Notes: a model not told the origin generated them from the letters alone. Numbered from the stretch's first letter, positions 1-12,388 are shown. The stretch is DNA of 64,000 bases from Canna indica (GCA_034359265.1 CP136897.1:34211501-34275500), one strand, 5' to 3'. Numbers and translations are program-made.

Positions 1-321
1 TTGATTGCACGACGAGATCATTTTTTTTACCAATCTTTCTAACCAAACGTTAAGGACGGACGACGTCGTCGACATAAAATTTGGATGTCGATCACCCGCG
101 CAGGGCCCGCCGCAACCTCTACGGCCGGCTCGATCGACCAACCGATCCGAAAAATTAAAATTTGTAAATAAATAAGAAATATAACATTTCAATTATTATT
201 TTTCGTTTAAAACGGGCGTAACTCCGTGCATTATTGTCCGATTTCAGCTTTTCACGTGGCGCTAAAAGGCGCGCGAAGAGACGAAGAAAATGACCCCGAG
301 CTATCCCTCGGACGCTCACCC

Positions 322-327
322 TTATTA
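322..327 (+). promoter_or_regulatory. 5S upstream TATA-like element (representative)
   Basis: TTATTA at -29 to -24 of the first complete 5S gene, with C at -1. In plants 5S transcription by RNA polymerase III uses an upstream TATA-like element near -28 and C at -1 in addition to the internal boxes. The element recurs at the same distance in most units, is sometimes TTATTG, and is absent from the ten units with spacer deletions. Function is inferred from known plant 5S promoters. Confidence 0.6.
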
Positions 328-350
328 GCCGACGATCAGAAGTGCATCAC

Positions 351-468
351 GGGTGCGATCATACCAGCACTAAAGCACCGGATCCCATCAGAACTCCGAA
401 GTTAAGCGAGCTTGGGCGAGAGTAGTACTAGGATGGGTGACCCCCTGGGAAGTCCTCGTGTTGCACCT
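351..468 (+). rRNA. 5S: 5S rRNA
   Basis: Full-length plant 5S, starting GGGTGCGATCATACC and ending GTTGCACC before the T-run. Box A GTTAAGC, GGGCGAG and box C TAGGATGGGTGACC are all present. Variants: AAGCACC and GCGAGCTT. Confidence 0.93.
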
Positions 469-476
469 TTTTTTTT
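468..476 (+). terminator. Pol III T-run terminator (representative)
   Basis: A run of nine T immediately after the 5S 3' end, the usual RNA polymerase III stop. A second run of eight T at 506-513 could serve as back-up. Nearly every unit repeats this pair; in some the first run is broken by G, C or A (for example TTGTTTTTTT or TTTTTCTTTT). Confidence 0.8.
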
Positions 477-670
477 ACTACCTATTTGATTGCACGACGA
501 GATCATTTTTTTTACCAATCTTTCTAACCAAACGTTAAGGACGGACGACGTCGTCGACATAAAATTTGGCTGTCGATCGCCCGCGCGGGGCCCGCCTCAA
601 CCTCTACGGCCGGCTCGATCGACCAACCGACCCGATAAATTAAAATTTGTAAATAAATAAGAGAAATGAC

Positions 671-777
671 ATACCAGCACTAACGCACCGGATCTCATCA
701 GAACTCTGAATTTAAGCGTGCTTGGGCGAGAGTAGTACTAGGATGGGTGACCCCCTGGGAAGTCCTCGTGTTGCACC
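671..777 (+). pseudogene. 5S: 5S rRNA, 5'-truncated
   Basis: The first 10 bases of the gene and about 165 bp of upstream spacer, including the TATA-like element, are missing. The join ..GACATACCAGC shares CAT with both parents. Also GGATCTCATC and GAATTTAAG. Probably not transcribed. Confidence 0.88.
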
Positions 778-1145
778 TTTTTTTTTTACTACCAATTTGA
801 TTGCACGACGAGATCATTTTTTTTACCAATCTTTCTAACCAAACGTTAAGGACGGACGACGTCGTCGACATAAAATTTGGCTGTCGATCGCCCGCGCGGG
901 GGCCACCGCAAACTCTACGGCCGGCTCGATCGACCAACCGACCCGAAAAATTAAATTTGTAAATAAATAAGAAATATAACATTTCAATTATTATTTTTCG
1001 TTTAAAACGGGCGTAACTCCGTGCATTATTGTCCGATTTCAGCTTTTCACGTGGCACTAAAAGGCGCGCGAAGAGACGAAGAAAATGACCCCGAGCTATC
1101 CCTCGGACGCTCACCCTTATTAGCCGACGATCAGAATTGCATCAT

Positions 1146-1263
1146 GGGTGCGATCATACCAGCACTAACGCACCGGATCCCATCAGAACTCCTAAGTTAA
1201 GCGTGCTTGGGCGAGAGTAGTACTAGGATGGGTGACCCCGTGGGAAGTCCTCGTGTTGCACCT
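1146..1263 (+). rRNA. 5S: 5S rRNA
   Basis: Full length; variants CTCCTAAG and CCCCGTGGG. Confidence 0.92.
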
Positions 1264-1631
1264 TTTTTTTTTACTACCTATTTGATTGCACGACGAGATC
1301 ATTTTTTTTACCAATCTTTCTAACCAAACGTTAAGGACGGACGACGTCGTCGACATAAAATTTGGCTGTCGATCGCCCGCGCAGGGCCCGCCGCAACCTC
1401 TACGGCCGGCTCGATCGACCAACCGATCCGAAAAATTAAAATTTGTAAATAAATAAGAAATATAACATTTCAATTATTATTTTTCGTTTAAAACGGGGGT
1501 AACTCCGTGCATTATTGTCCGATTTCAGCTTTTCACGTGGCACTAAAAGGCGCGCGAAGAGACGAAGAAAATGACCCCGAGCTATCCCTCGGACGCTCAC
1601 CCTTATTAGCCGACGATCAGAATTGCATCAT

Positions 1632-1749
1632 GGGTGCGATCATACCAGCACTAACGCACCGGATCCCATCAGAACTCCTAAGTTAAGCGTGCTTGGGCGA
1701 GAGTAGTACTAGGATGGGTGACCCCGTGGGAAGTCCTCGTGTTGCACCT
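1632..1749 (+). rRNA. 5S: 5S rRNA
   Basis: Full length; same CTCCTAAG and CCCCGTGGG variants as the preceding copy. Confidence 0.92.
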
Positions 1750-2115
1750 TTTTTTTTTACTACCTATTTGATTGCACGACGAGATCATTTTTTTTACCAA
1801 TCTTTCTAACCAAACGTTAAGGACGGACGACGTCGTCGACATAAAATTTGGCTGTCGATCGCCCGCGCAGGGCCCGCCGCAACCTCTACGGCCGGCTCGA
1901 TCGACCAACCGATCCGAAAAATTAAAATTTGTAAATAAATAAGAAAAATAACATTTCAATTATTATTTTTCGTTTAAAACGGGCGTAACTCCGTGCATTA
2001 TTGTTCGATTTCATCTTTTCACGTGGCGCTAAAAGGCGCGAAGAGACGAAGAAAATGACCCCGAGCTATCCCTCGGACGCTCACCCTTATTAGCCGACGA
2101 TCAGAAGTGCATGAT

Positions 2116-2233
2116 GGGTGCGATCATACCACTACTAACGCACCAGATCCCATCAGAACTCCGAAGTTAAGCGTGCTTGGGTGAGAGTAGTACTAGGATG
2201 GGTGACCCCCTAGGAAGTCCTCGTGTTGCACCT
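2116..2233 (+). rRNA. 5S: 5S rRNA
   Basis: Full length; CCACTACTAAC, CACCAGATC, GGGTGAGAG and CCCTAGGAAG. Confidence 0.9.
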
Positions 2234-2600
2234 TTTTTTTTACTACCTATTTGATTGCATGACGAGATCATTTTTTTTACCAATCTTTCTAACCAAACGT
2301 TAAGGACGGACGACGTCGTCGACATAAAATTTGGCTGTCGATCGCCCGCGCGGGGCCCGCCACAACCTCTACGTCAGGCTCGATCGACCAACCGACCCGA
2401 AAAATTAAAATTTGTAAATAAATAAGAAATATAACATTTCAATTATTATTTTTCGTTTAAAACGGGCGTAACTCCGTGCATTATTGTCCGATTTCAGCTT
2501 TTCACGTGGCGCTAAAAGGCGCGCGAAGAGACGAAGAAAATGACCCCGAGCTATCCCTCGGACGCTCACCCTTATTAGCCGACGATCAGAATTGCATCAT

Positions 2601-2718
2601 GGGTGCGATCATACCAGCACTAACGCACCGGATCCCATCAGAACTCCTAAGTTAAGCGTGCTTGGGCGAGAGTAGTACTAGGATGGGTGACCCCGTGGGA
2701 AGTCCTCGTGTTGCACCT
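2601..2718 (+). rRNA. 5S: 5S rRNA
   Basis: Full length; CTCCTAAG and CCCCGTGGG type. Confidence 0.92.
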
Positions 2719-3086
2719 TTTTTTTTTACTACCTATTTGATTGCACGACGAGATCATTTTTTTTACCAATCTTTCTAACCAAACGTTAAGGACGGACGAC
2801 GTCGTCGACATAAAATTTGGCTGTCGATCGCCCGCGCAGGGCCCACCGCAACCTCTACGGCCGGCTCGATCGACCAACCAATCCGAAAAATTAAAATATG
2901 TAAATAAATAAGAAATATAACATTTCAATTATTATTTTTCGTTTAAAACGGGCGTAACTCCGTGCATTATTGTCCGATTTCAGCTTTTCACGTGGCGCTA
3001 AAAGGCGCGCGAAGAGACGAAGAAAATGACCCCGAGCTATCCCTCGGACGCTCACCCTTATTGGCCGACGATCAGAATTGCATGAC

Positions 3087-3204
3087 GGGTGCGATCATAC
3101 CAGCACTAATGCACCGGATCCCATCAGAACTCTGAAGTTAAGCGTGCTTGGGCGAGGGTAGTACTAGGATGGGTGACCCCCTGGGAAGTCCTCGTGTTGC
3201 ACCA
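3087..3204 (+). rRNA. 5S: 5S rRNA
   Basis: Full length; TAATGCACC, CTCTGAAG, GCGAGGGTAG. The T-run is preceded by CCA. Confidence 0.91.
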
Positions 3205-3571
3205 TTTTTTTTACTACCTATTTGATTGCATGACGAGATCATTTTTTTTACCAATCTTTCTAACCAAACGTTAAGGACGGACGACGTCGTCGACATAAAA
3301 TTTGGCTGTCGATCGCCCGCGCGGGGCCCGCCTCAACCTCTACGGCCGGCTCGATCGACCAACCGATCCGAAAAATTAAAATTTATAAATAAATAAGAAA
3401 TATAACATTTCAATTATTATTTTTCGTTTTAAACGGGCGTAACTCCGTGCATTATTGTCCGATTTCACCTTTTCACGTGGCGCTAAAAGGTGCGCGAAGA
3501 GACGAAGAAAATGACCCCGAGCTATCCCTCGGACGCTCACCATTATTAGCCGACGATCAGAAGTGCATGAC

Positions 3572-3688
3572 GGGTGCGATCATACCAGCACTAACGCACC
3601 GGATCCCATCAGAACTCCGAAGTTAAGCGTGCTTGAGCGAGAGTAGTACTAGGATGGGTGACCCCTTGGGAAGTCCTCGTGTTGCACA
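3572..3688 (+). rRNA. 5S: 5S rRNA
   Basis: Full length; intermediate element changed to GAGCGAG, CCCCTTGGG, 3' end TTGCACAT. Confidence 0.88.
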
Positions 3689-3891
3689 TTTTTTTTTACT
3701 ACCTATTTGATTGCACGACGAGATCATTTTTTTTACCAATCTTTCTAACCAAACGTTAAGGACGGACGACGTCGTCGACATAAAATTTGGCTGTGGATCG
3801 CCCGCGCGGGGCCCGCCGCAACCTCTACGGCCGGCTCGATCGACCAACCGACCCGAAAAATTAAAATTTGTAAATAAATAAGAGAAATAAC

Positions 3892-3998
3892 ATACCAGCA
3901 CTAACGCATCGGATCTCATCAGAACTCTGAATTTAAGCGTGCTTGGGCGAGAGTAGTACTAGGATGGGTGACCCCCTGGGAAGTCCTCGTGTTGCACC
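3892..3998 (+). pseudogene. 5S: 5S rRNA, 5'-truncated
   Basis: Same deletion type as the copy at 671, with CGCATCGG. Lacks the start and upstream element. Confidence 0.88.
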
Positions 3999-4366
3999 TT
4001 TTTTTTTTACTACCAATTTGATTGCACGACGAGATCATTTTTTTTACCAATCTTTCTAACCAAACGTTAAGGACGGACGAAGTCGTCGACATAAAATTTG
4101 GCTGTCGATCGCCCGCGCGGGGCCCACCGCAAACTCTACTGCCGGCTCGATCGACCAACCGACCCGAAAAATTAAATTTGTAAATAAATAAGAAATATAA
4201 CATTTCAATTATTATTTTTCGTTTAAAACGGGCGTAACTCCGTGCATTATTGTCCGATTTCAGCTTTTCACGTGGCGCTAAAAGGCGCGCGAAGAGACGA
4301 AGAAAATGACCCCGAGCTATCCCTCGGACGCTCACCCTTATTGGCCGACGATCAGAATTGCATCAC

Positions 4367-4484
4367 GGGTGTGATCATACCAGCACTAATGCACCGGATC
4401 CCATCAGAACTTCGAAGTTAAGCGTGCTTGGGCGAGAGTAGTACTAGGATGGGTGACCCCGTGGGAAGTCCTCGTGTTGCACCT
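4367..4484 (+). rRNA. 5S: 5S rRNA
   Basis: Full length; GGGTGTGATC, TAATGC, CTTCGAAG, CCCCGTGGG. Confidence 0.91.
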
Positions 4485-4852
4485 TTTTTTTTTACTACCT
4501 ATTTGATTGCACGACGAGATCATTTTTTTTACCAATCTTTCTAACCAAACGTTAAGGACGGACGACGTCGTCGACATAAAATTTGGCTGTTGATCGCCCG
4601 CGCGGGGCCCGCCGTAACCTCTACGGCCGGCTCGATCGACCAACCGATCCGAAAAATTAAAATTTGTAAATAAATAAGAAATATAACATTTCAATTATTA
4701 TTTTTCATTTAAAACGGGCGTAACTCCGTGCATTATTGTCCGATTTCAGCTTTTCACGTGGCGCTAAAAGGCGCGCGAAGAGACGAAGAAAATGACCCCG
4801 AGCTATCCCTCGGACGCTCACCCTTATTGGCCGACGATCAGAATTGCATCAC

Positions 4853-4969
4853 GGGTGTGATCATACCAGCACTAATGCACCGGATCCCATCAGAACTCCG
4901 AAGTTAAGCGTGCTTGGGCGAGAGTAGTACTAGGATGGGTGACCCCCTTGGAAGTCCTCGTGTTGCACC
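4853..4969 (+). rRNA. 5S: 5S rRNA
   Basis: Full length; GGGTGTGATC, TAATGC, CCCCCTTGGAAG; T-run of seven followed by AAC. Confidence 0.9.
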
Positions 4970-5339
4970 TTTTTTTTAACTACCCATTTGATTGCATGAC
5001 GAGATCATTTTTTTTACCAATCTTTCTAACCAAACGTTAAGGACGGACGACGTCGTCGACCTAAAATTTGGCTGTCGATCGCCCGCGCGGCGGGGCCCAC
5101 CGCAAACTCTACGGCCGGCTCGATCGACCAACCGACCCGAAAAATTAAATTTGTAAATAAATAAGAAATATAACATTTCAAATATTATTTTTCGTTTAAA
5201 ACGTACGTAACTCCGTGCATTATTGTCCGATTTCAGCTTTTCACGTGGCGCTAAAAGGCGCGCCAAGAGACGAAGAAAATCACCCCGAGCTATCCCTCGG
5301 ACGCTCAACCTTATTAGCCGACGATCAGAAGTGCACCAC

Positions 5340-5457
5340 GGGTGCGATCATACCAGCACTAACGCACCGGATCCCATCAGAACTCCGAAGTTAAGCTTGC
5401 TTGGGCGAGAGTAGTACTAGGATGGGTGACCCCCTGGGAAGTCCTCGTGTTGCACCT
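5340..5457 (+). rRNA. 5S: 5S rRNA
   Basis: Near-consensus; one box A change, GTTAAGCTTGCTT. Confidence 0.92.
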
Positions 5458-5824
5458 TTTTTTTTACTACCTATTTGATTGCACGACGAGATCATTTTTT
5501 TTACCAATCTTTCTAACCAAACGTTAAGGACGGACGACGTCATCGACATAAAATTTGGCTGTCGATCGCCCGCGCGGGGCCCGCCGCAACCTCTACGGCC
5601 GGCTCGATCGACCAACCGATCCGAAAAATTAAAATTTGTAAATAAATAAGAAATATAACATTTCAATTATTATTTTTCGTTTAAAACGGGCGTAACTCCG
5701 TGCATTATTGTCCGATTTCAGCTTTTCACGTGGCGCTAAAAGGCGCGCGAAGAGACGAAGAAAATGACCCCGAGCTATCCCTCGGACGCTCACCCTTATT
5801 AGCCGACGATCAGAAGTGCATCAC

Positions 5825-5942
5825 GGGTGCGATCATACCAGCACTAAAGCACCGGATCCCATCAGAACTCCGAAGTTAAGCGAGCTTGGGCGAGAGTAGT
5901 ACTAGGATGGGTGACCCCCTGGGAAGTCCTCGTGTTGCACCT
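5825..5942 (+). rRNA. 5S: 5S rRNA
   Basis: Duplicate of the copy at 351, with the same AAGCACC and GCGAGCTT. Confidence 0.93.
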
Positions 5943-6144
5943 TTTTTTTTACTACCTATTTGATTGCACGACGAGATCATTTTTTTTACCAATCTTTCTA
6001 ACCAAACGTTAAGGACGGACGACGTCGTCGACATAAAATTTGGCTGTCGATCGCCCGCGCGGGGCCCGCCGCAACCTCTACGGCCGGCTCGATCGACCAA
6101 CCGACCCGAAAAATTAAAATTTGTAAATAAATAAGAGAAATGAC

Positions 6145-6251
6145 ATACCAGCACTAACGCACCGGATCTCATCAGAACTCTGAATTTAAGCGTGCTTGGG
6201 CGAGAGTAGTACTAGGATGGGTGACCCCCTGGGAAGTCCTCGTGTTGCACC
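6145..6251 (+). pseudogene. 5S: 5S rRNA, 5'-truncated
   Basis: Duplicate of the truncated copy at 671. Confidence 0.88.
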
Positions 6252-6619
6252 TTTTTTTTTTACTACCAATTTGATTGCACGACGAGATCATTTTTTTTAC
6301 CAATCTTTCTAACCAAACGTTAAGGACGGACGACGTCGTCGACATAAAATTTGGCTGTCGATCGCCCGCGCGGGGGCCACCGCAAACTCTACGGCCGGCT
6401 CGATCGACCAACCGACCCGAAAAATTAAATTTGTAAATAAATAAGAAATATAACATTTCAATTATTATTTTTCGTTTAAAACGGGCGTAACTCCGTGCAT
6501 TATTGTCCGATTTCAGCTTTTCACGTGGCAATAAAAGGCGCGCGAAGAGACGAAGAAAATGACCCCGAGCTATCCCTCGGACGCTCACCCTTATTAGCCG
6601 ACGATCAGAATTGCATCAT

Positions 6620-6737
6620 GGGTGCGATCATACCAGCACTAACGCACCGGATCCCATCAGAACTCCTAAGTTAAGCGTGCTTGGGCGAGAGTAGTACTAG
6701 GATGGGTGACCCCGTGGGAAGTCCTCGTGTTGCACCT
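6620..6737 (+). rRNA. 5S: 5S rRNA
   Basis: Duplicate of 1146; CTCCTAAG and CCCCGTGGG. Confidence 0.92.
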
Positions 6738-7105
6738 TTTTTTTTTACTACCTATTTGATTGCACGACGAGATCATTTTTTTTACCAATCTTTCTAACCA
6801 AACGTTAAGGACGGACGACGTCGTCGACATAAAATTTGGCTGTCGATCGCCCGCGCAGGGCCCGCCGCAACCTCTACGGCCGGCTCGATCGACCAACCGA
6901 TCCGAAAAATTAAAATTTGTAAATAAATAAGAAATATAACATTTCAATTATTATTTTTCGTTTAAAACGGGGGTAACTCCGTGCATTATTGTCCGATTTC
7001 AGCTTTTCACGTGGCACTAAAAGGCGCGCGAAGAGACGAAGAAAATGACCCCGAGCTATCCCTCGGACGCTCACCCTTATTAGCCGACGATCAGAATTGC
7101 ATCAT

Positions 7106-7223
7106 GGGTGCGATCATACCAGCACTAACGCACCGGATCCCATCAGAACTCCTAAGTTAAGCGTGCTTGGGCGAGAGTAGTACTAGGATGGGTGACCCCG
7201 TGGGAAGTCCTCGTGTTGCACCT
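7106..7223 (+). rRNA. 5S: 5S rRNA
   Basis: Duplicate of 1632. Confidence 0.92.
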
Positions 7224-7589
7224 TTTTTTTTTACTACCTATTTGATTGCACGACGAGATCATTTTTTTTACCAATCTTTCTAACCAAACGTTAAGGACGG
7301 ACGACGTCGTCGACATAAAATTTGGCTGTCGATCGCCCGCGCAGGGCCCGCCGCAACCTCTACGGCCGGCTCGATCGACCAACCGATCCGAAAAATTAAA
7401 ATTTGTAAATAAATAAGAAAAATAACATTTCAATTATTATTTTTCGTTTAAAACGGGCGTAACTCCGTGCATTATTGTTCGATTTCAACTTTTCACGTGG
7501 CGCTAAAAGGCGCGAAGAGACGAAGAAAATGACCCCGAGCTATCCCTCGGACGCTCACCCTTATTAGCCGACGATCAGAATTGCATCAT

Positions 7590-7707
7590 GGGTGCGATCA
7601 TACCAGCACTAACGCACCGGATCCCATCAGAACTCCTAAGTTAAGCGTGCTTGGGCGAGAGTAGTACTAGGATGGGTGACCCCGTGGGAAGTCCTCGTGT
7701 TGCACCT
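7590..7707 (+). rRNA. 5S: 5S rRNA
   Basis: Gene of the 2601 type behind a spacer of the 2116 type (GGCGCGAAGAG lacking a CG pair); marks the lost unit. Confidence 0.92.
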
Positions 7708-8075
7708 TTTTTTTTTACTACCTATTTGATTGCACGACGAGATCATTTTTTTTACCAATCTTTCTAACCAAACGTTAAGGACGGACGACGTCGTCGACAT
7801 AAAATTTGGCTGTCGATCGCCCGCGCAGGGCCCACCGCAACCTCTACGGCCGGCTCGATCGACCAACCGATCCGAAAAATTAAAATTTGTAAATAAATAA
7901 GAAATATAACATTTCAATTATTATTTTTCGTTTAAAACGGGCGTAACTCCGTGCATTATTGTCCGATTTCAGCTTTTCACGTGGCGCTAAAAGGCGCGCG
8001 AAGAGACGAAGAAAATGACCCCGAGCTATCCCTCGGACGCTCACCCTTATTGGCCGACGATCAGAATTGCATGAC

Positions 8076-8193
8076 GGGTGCGATCATACCAGCACTAATG
8101 CACCGGATCCCATCAGAACTCTGAAGTTAAGGGTGCTTTGGCGAGGGTAGTACTAGGATGGGTGACCCCCTGGGAAGTCCTCGTGTTGCACCA
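8076..8193 (+). rRNA. 5S: 5S rRNA
   Basis: Counterpart of 3087 with extra changes in box A and the intermediate element: TTAAGGGTGCTTTGGCG. Confidence 0.88.
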
Positions 8194-8560
8194 TTTTTTT
8201 TACTACATATTTGATTGCATGACGAGATCATTTTTTTTACCAATCTTTCTAACCAAACGTTAAGGACGGACGACGTCGTCGACATAAAATTTGGCTGTCG
8301 ATCGCCCGCGCGGGGCCCGCCTCAACCTCTACGGCCGGCTCGATCGACCAACCGATCCGAAAAATTAAAATTTATAAATAAATAAGAAATATAACATTTC
8401 AATTATTATTTTTCGTTTTAAACGGGCGTAACTCCGTGCATTATTGTCCGATTTCACCTTTTCACGTGGCGCTATAAGGTGCGCGAAGAGACGAAGAAAA
8501 TGACCCCGAGCTATCCCTCGGACGCTCACCATTATTAGCCGACGATCAGAAGTGCATGAC

Positions 8561-8677
8561 GGGTGCGATCATACCAGCACTAACGCACCGGATCCCATCA
8601 GAACTCCGAAGTTAAGCGTGCTTGAGCGAGAGTAGTACTAGGATGGGTGACCCCTTGGGAAGTCCTCGTGTTGCACA
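8561..8677 (+). rRNA. 5S: 5S rRNA
   Basis: Counterpart of 3572; GAGCGAG and TTGCACAT end. Confidence 0.88.
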
Positions 8678-8880
8678 TTTTTTTTTACTACCTATTTGAT
8701 TGCACGACGAGATCATTTTTTTTACCAATCTTTCTAACCAAACGTTAAGGACGGACGACGTCGTCGACATAAAATTTGGCTGTGGATCGCCCGCGCGGGG
8801 CCCGCCGCAACCTCTACGGCCGGCTCGATCGACCAACCGACCCGAAAAATTAAAATTTGTAAATAAATAAGAGAAATAAC

Positions 8881-8987
8881 ATACCAGCACTAACGCATCG
8901 GATCTCATCAGAACTCTGAATTTAAGCGTGCTTGGGCGAGAGTAGTACTAGGATGGGTGACCCCCTGGGAAGTCCTCGTGTTGCACC
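8881..8987 (+). pseudogene. 5S: 5S rRNA, 5'-truncated
   Basis: Counterpart of the truncated copy at 3892. Confidence 0.88.
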
Positions 8988-9355
8988 TTTTTTTTTTACT
9001 ACCAATTTGATTGCACGACGAGATCATTTTTTTTACCAATCTTTCTAACCAAACGTTAAGGACGGACGAAGTCGTCGACATAAAATTTGGCTGTCGATCG
9101 CCCGCGCGGGGCCCACCGCAAACTCTACTGCCGGCTCGATCGACCAACCGACCCGAAAAATTAAATTTGTAAATAAATAAGAAATATAAAATTTCAATTA
9201 TTATTTTTCGTTTAAAACGGGCGTAACTCCGTGCATTATTGTCCGATTTCAGCTTTTCACGTGGCGCTAAAAGGCGCGCGAAGAGACGAAGAAAATGACC
9301 CCGAGCTATCCCTCGGACGCTCACCCTTATTGGCCGACGATCAGAATTGAATCAC

Positions 9356-9473
9356 GGGTGTGATCATACCAGCACTAATGCACCGGATCCCATCAGAACT
9401 CCGAAGTTAAGCGCGCTTGGGCGAGAGTAGTACTAGGATGGGTGACCCCGTGGGAAGTCCTCGTGTTGCACCT
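9356..9473 (+). rRNA. 5S: 5S rRNA
   Basis: Counterpart of 4367 with CTCCGAAG and GCGCGCTTGG. Confidence 0.91.
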
Positions 9474-9841
9474 TTTTTTTTTACTACCTATTTGATTGCA
9501 CGACGAGATCATTTTTTTTACCAATCTTTCTAACCAAACGTTAAGGACGGACGACGTCGTCGACATAAAATTTGGCTGTCGATCGCCCGCGCGGGGCCCG
9601 CCGTAACCTCTACGGCCGGCTCGATCGACCAACCGATCCGAAAAATTAAAATTTGTAAATAAATAAGAAATATAACATTTCAATTATTATTTTTCATTTA
9701 AAACGGGCGTAACTCCGTGCATTATTGTCCGATTTCAGCTTTTCACGTGGCGCTAAAAGGCGCGCGAAGAGACGAAGAAAATGACCCCGAGCTATCCCTC
9801 GGACGCTCACCCTTATTGGCCGACGATCAGAATTGCATCAC

Positions 9842-9958
9842 GGGTGTGATCATACCAGCACTAATGCACCGGATCCCATCAGAACTCCGAAGTTAAGCGT
9901 CCTTGGGCGAGAGTAGTACTAGGATGGGTGACCCCCTTGGAAGTCCTCGTGTTGCACC
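9842..9958 (+). rRNA. 5S: 5S rRNA
   Basis: Counterpart of 4853 with GCGTCCTTGG. Confidence 0.9.
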
Positions 9959-10328
9959 TTTTTTTTAACTACCCATTTGATTGCATGACGAGATCATTTT
10001 TTTTACCAATCTTTCTAACCAAACGTTAAGGACGGACGACATCGTCGACCTAAAATTTGGCTGTCGATCGCCCGCGCGGCGGGGCCCACCGCAAACTCTA
10101 CGGCCGGCTCGATCGACCAACCGACCCGAAAAATTAAATTTGTAAATAAATAAGAAATATAACATTTCAATTATTATTTTTCGTTTAAAACGGACGTAAC
10201 TCCGTGCATTATTGTCCGATTTCAGCTTTTCACGTGGCGCTAAAAGGCGCGCCAAGAGACGAAGAAAATCACCCTGAGCTATCCCTCGGACGCTCAACCT
10301 TATTAGCCGACGATCAGAAGTGCACCAC

Positions 10329-10446
10329 GGGTACGATCATACCAGCACTAACGCACCGGATCCCATCAGAACTCCGAAGTTAAGCTTGCTTGGGCGAGAG
10401 TAGTACTAGGATGGGTGACCCCCTGGGAAGTCCTCGTGTTGCACCT
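10329..10446 (+). rRNA. 5S: 5S rRNA
   Basis: Counterpart of 5340 with GGGTACGATC. Confidence 0.91.
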
Positions 10447-10813
10447 TTTTTTTTACTACCTATTTGATTGCACGACGAGATCATTTTTTTTACCAATCTT
10501 TCTAACCAAACGTTAAGGACGGACGACGTCATCGACATAAAATTTGGCTGTCGATCGCCCGCGCGGGGCCCGCCGCAACCTCTACGGCCGGCTCGATCGA
10601 CCAACCGGCCCGAAAAATTAAAATTTGTAAATAAATAAGAAAAATAACATTTCATTTATTATTTTTCGTTTAAAACGGGCGTAACTTCGTGCATCATTGT
10701 CCGATTTCATCTTTTCACGTGGCGCTAAAAGGCGCGCGAAGAGACGAAGAAAATCACCCCGAGCTATCCCTCGGACGCTCAACCTTATTAGCCGACGATC
10801 AGAAGTGCACGAC

Positions 10814-10931
10814 GAGTGCGATCATACCAGCACTAACGCACCGGATCCCATCAGAACTCCGAAGTTAAGCGTGCTTGGGCGAGAGTAGTACTAGGATGGG
10901 TGACCCCGTGGGAAGTCCTCGTGTTGCACCT
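10814..10931 (+). rRNA. 5S: 5S rRNA
   Basis: Full length; start changed to GAGTGCG; CCCCGTGGG. Confidence 0.9.
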
Positions 10932-11299
10932 TTTTTTTTTACTACCTATTTGATTGCACGACGAGATCATTTTTTTTACCAATCTTTCTAACCAAACGTT
11001 AAGGACGGACGACGTCGTCAACATAAAATTTGGCTGTCGATCGCCCGCGCAGGGCCCGCCGCAACCTCTACGGCCGGCTCGATCGACCAACCGATCCGAA
11101 AAATTAAAATTTGTAAATAAATAAGAAATATAACATTTCAATTATTATTTTTCGTTTAAAACGGGCGTAACTCCGTGCATTATTGTCCGATTTCAGCTTT
11201 TCACGTGGCGCTAAAAGGCGCACGAAGAGGCGAAGAAAATGACCCCGAGCTATCCCTCGGACGCTCACCCTTATTGGCCGACGATCAGAATTGCATCAC

Positions 11300-11417
11300 G
11301 GGTGCGATCATACCAGCACTAATGCACCGGATCCCATCAGAACTCCTAAGTTAAGCGTGCTTGGGCGAGAGTAGTACTAGGATGGGTGACCCCGTGGGAA
11401 GTCCTCGTGTTGCACCT
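11300..11417 (+). rRNA. 5S: 5S rRNA
   Basis: Full length; TAATGC, CTCCTAAG, CCCCGTGGG. Confidence 0.92.
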
Positions 11418-11785
11418 TTTTTTTTTACTACCTATTTGATTGCACGACGAGATCATTTTTTTTACCAATCTTTCTAACCAAACGTTAAGGACGGACGACG
11501 TCGTCGACATAAAATTTGGCTGTCGATCGCCCGCGCAGGGCCCGCCGCAACCTCTACGGCCGGCTCGATCGACAAACCGATCCGAAAAATTAAAATTTGT
11601 AAATAAATAAGAAATATAACATTTCAATTATTATTTTTCGTTTAAAACAGGCGTAACTCCGTGCATTATTGTCCGATTTCAGCTTTTCACGTGGCGCTAA
11701 AAGGCGCGCGAAGAGACGAAGAAAATGACCCCGAGCTGTCCCTCGGACGCTCACCCTTATTAGCCGTCGATCAAAAGTGCATGAT

Positions 11786-11903
11786 GGGTGCGATCATATC
11801 GGCACAAACGCACCGGATCCCATCAGAACTCCGAAGTTAATTGTGCTTGGGCAAAAGTAGTACTAGGATGGGTGACCCCCTGGGAAGTCCTCGTGTTGCA
11901 CTT
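11786..11903 (+). rRNA. 5S: 5S rRNA, divergent
   Basis: ATATCGGCACAAAC, and box A/intermediate element changed to TTAATTGTGCTTGGGCAAAAG. Promoter strength is doubtful. Confidence 0.82.
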
Positions 11904-12270
11904 TTTTTTTTACTACCTATTTGGTTGCACGACGAGATCATTTTTTTTACCAATCTTTCTAACCAAACGTTAAGGACGGACGCCGTCATCGCCATAAAAT
12001 TTAGCTGTCGATCGCCTGCGCGGGGCCCGCCGTAACCTCTACGGCCGGCTCGATCGACCAACCGACCCAAAAAATTAAAATTCATAAATAAATAAGAAAA
12101 ATAACATTTCAATTATTATTTTTCGTTTAAAATGGGCGTAACTCCGTACATTATTGTCCGATTTCAGCTTTTCACGTGGCGCTGAAAGGCGCGCGAAGAA
12201 ACGAAGAAAATGACCTTGAGCTGTCCCTCGGACGCTCACCCTTATTAGCCGACGATAAGAAGTGCATAAC

Positions 12271-12388
12271 GGGTGCGATCATACCAGCACTAACGCACCG
12301 GATCCTATTAGAACTTCGAAGTTAAGCGTGCTTGGGCGAGAGTAGTACTAGGATGGGTGATCCCCTGGGAAGTCCTTGCGATGAACCT
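12271..12388 (+). rRNA. 5S: 5S rRNA, divergent 3' end
   Basis: CCTATTAGAACTTCG, GTGATCCCCTGGG, and a 3' end of CCTTGCGATGAACC instead of CCTCGTGTTGCACC. Confidence 0.82.

Larger units (their letters stand above)
351..5824 (+). repeat. Block duplication, copy 1
   Basis: Twelve consecutive units whose private variants recur in the same order at 5825-10813. The offset is 5474 bp for the first five copies (351 to 5825, 671 to 6145, 1146 to 6620, 1632 to 7106, 2116 to 7590) and 4989 bp for the rest (3087 to 8076 through 5340 to 10329), so the second block has one unit fewer. Confidence 0.85.
5825..10813 (+). repeat. Block duplication, copy 2 (one unit shorter)
   Basis: Matches 351-5824 unit by unit, including both 5'-truncated 5S copies. 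The unit at 7590 corresponds to a fusion of the units at 2116 and 2601: its upstream spacer resembles the first and its gene the second. Confidence 0.85.
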
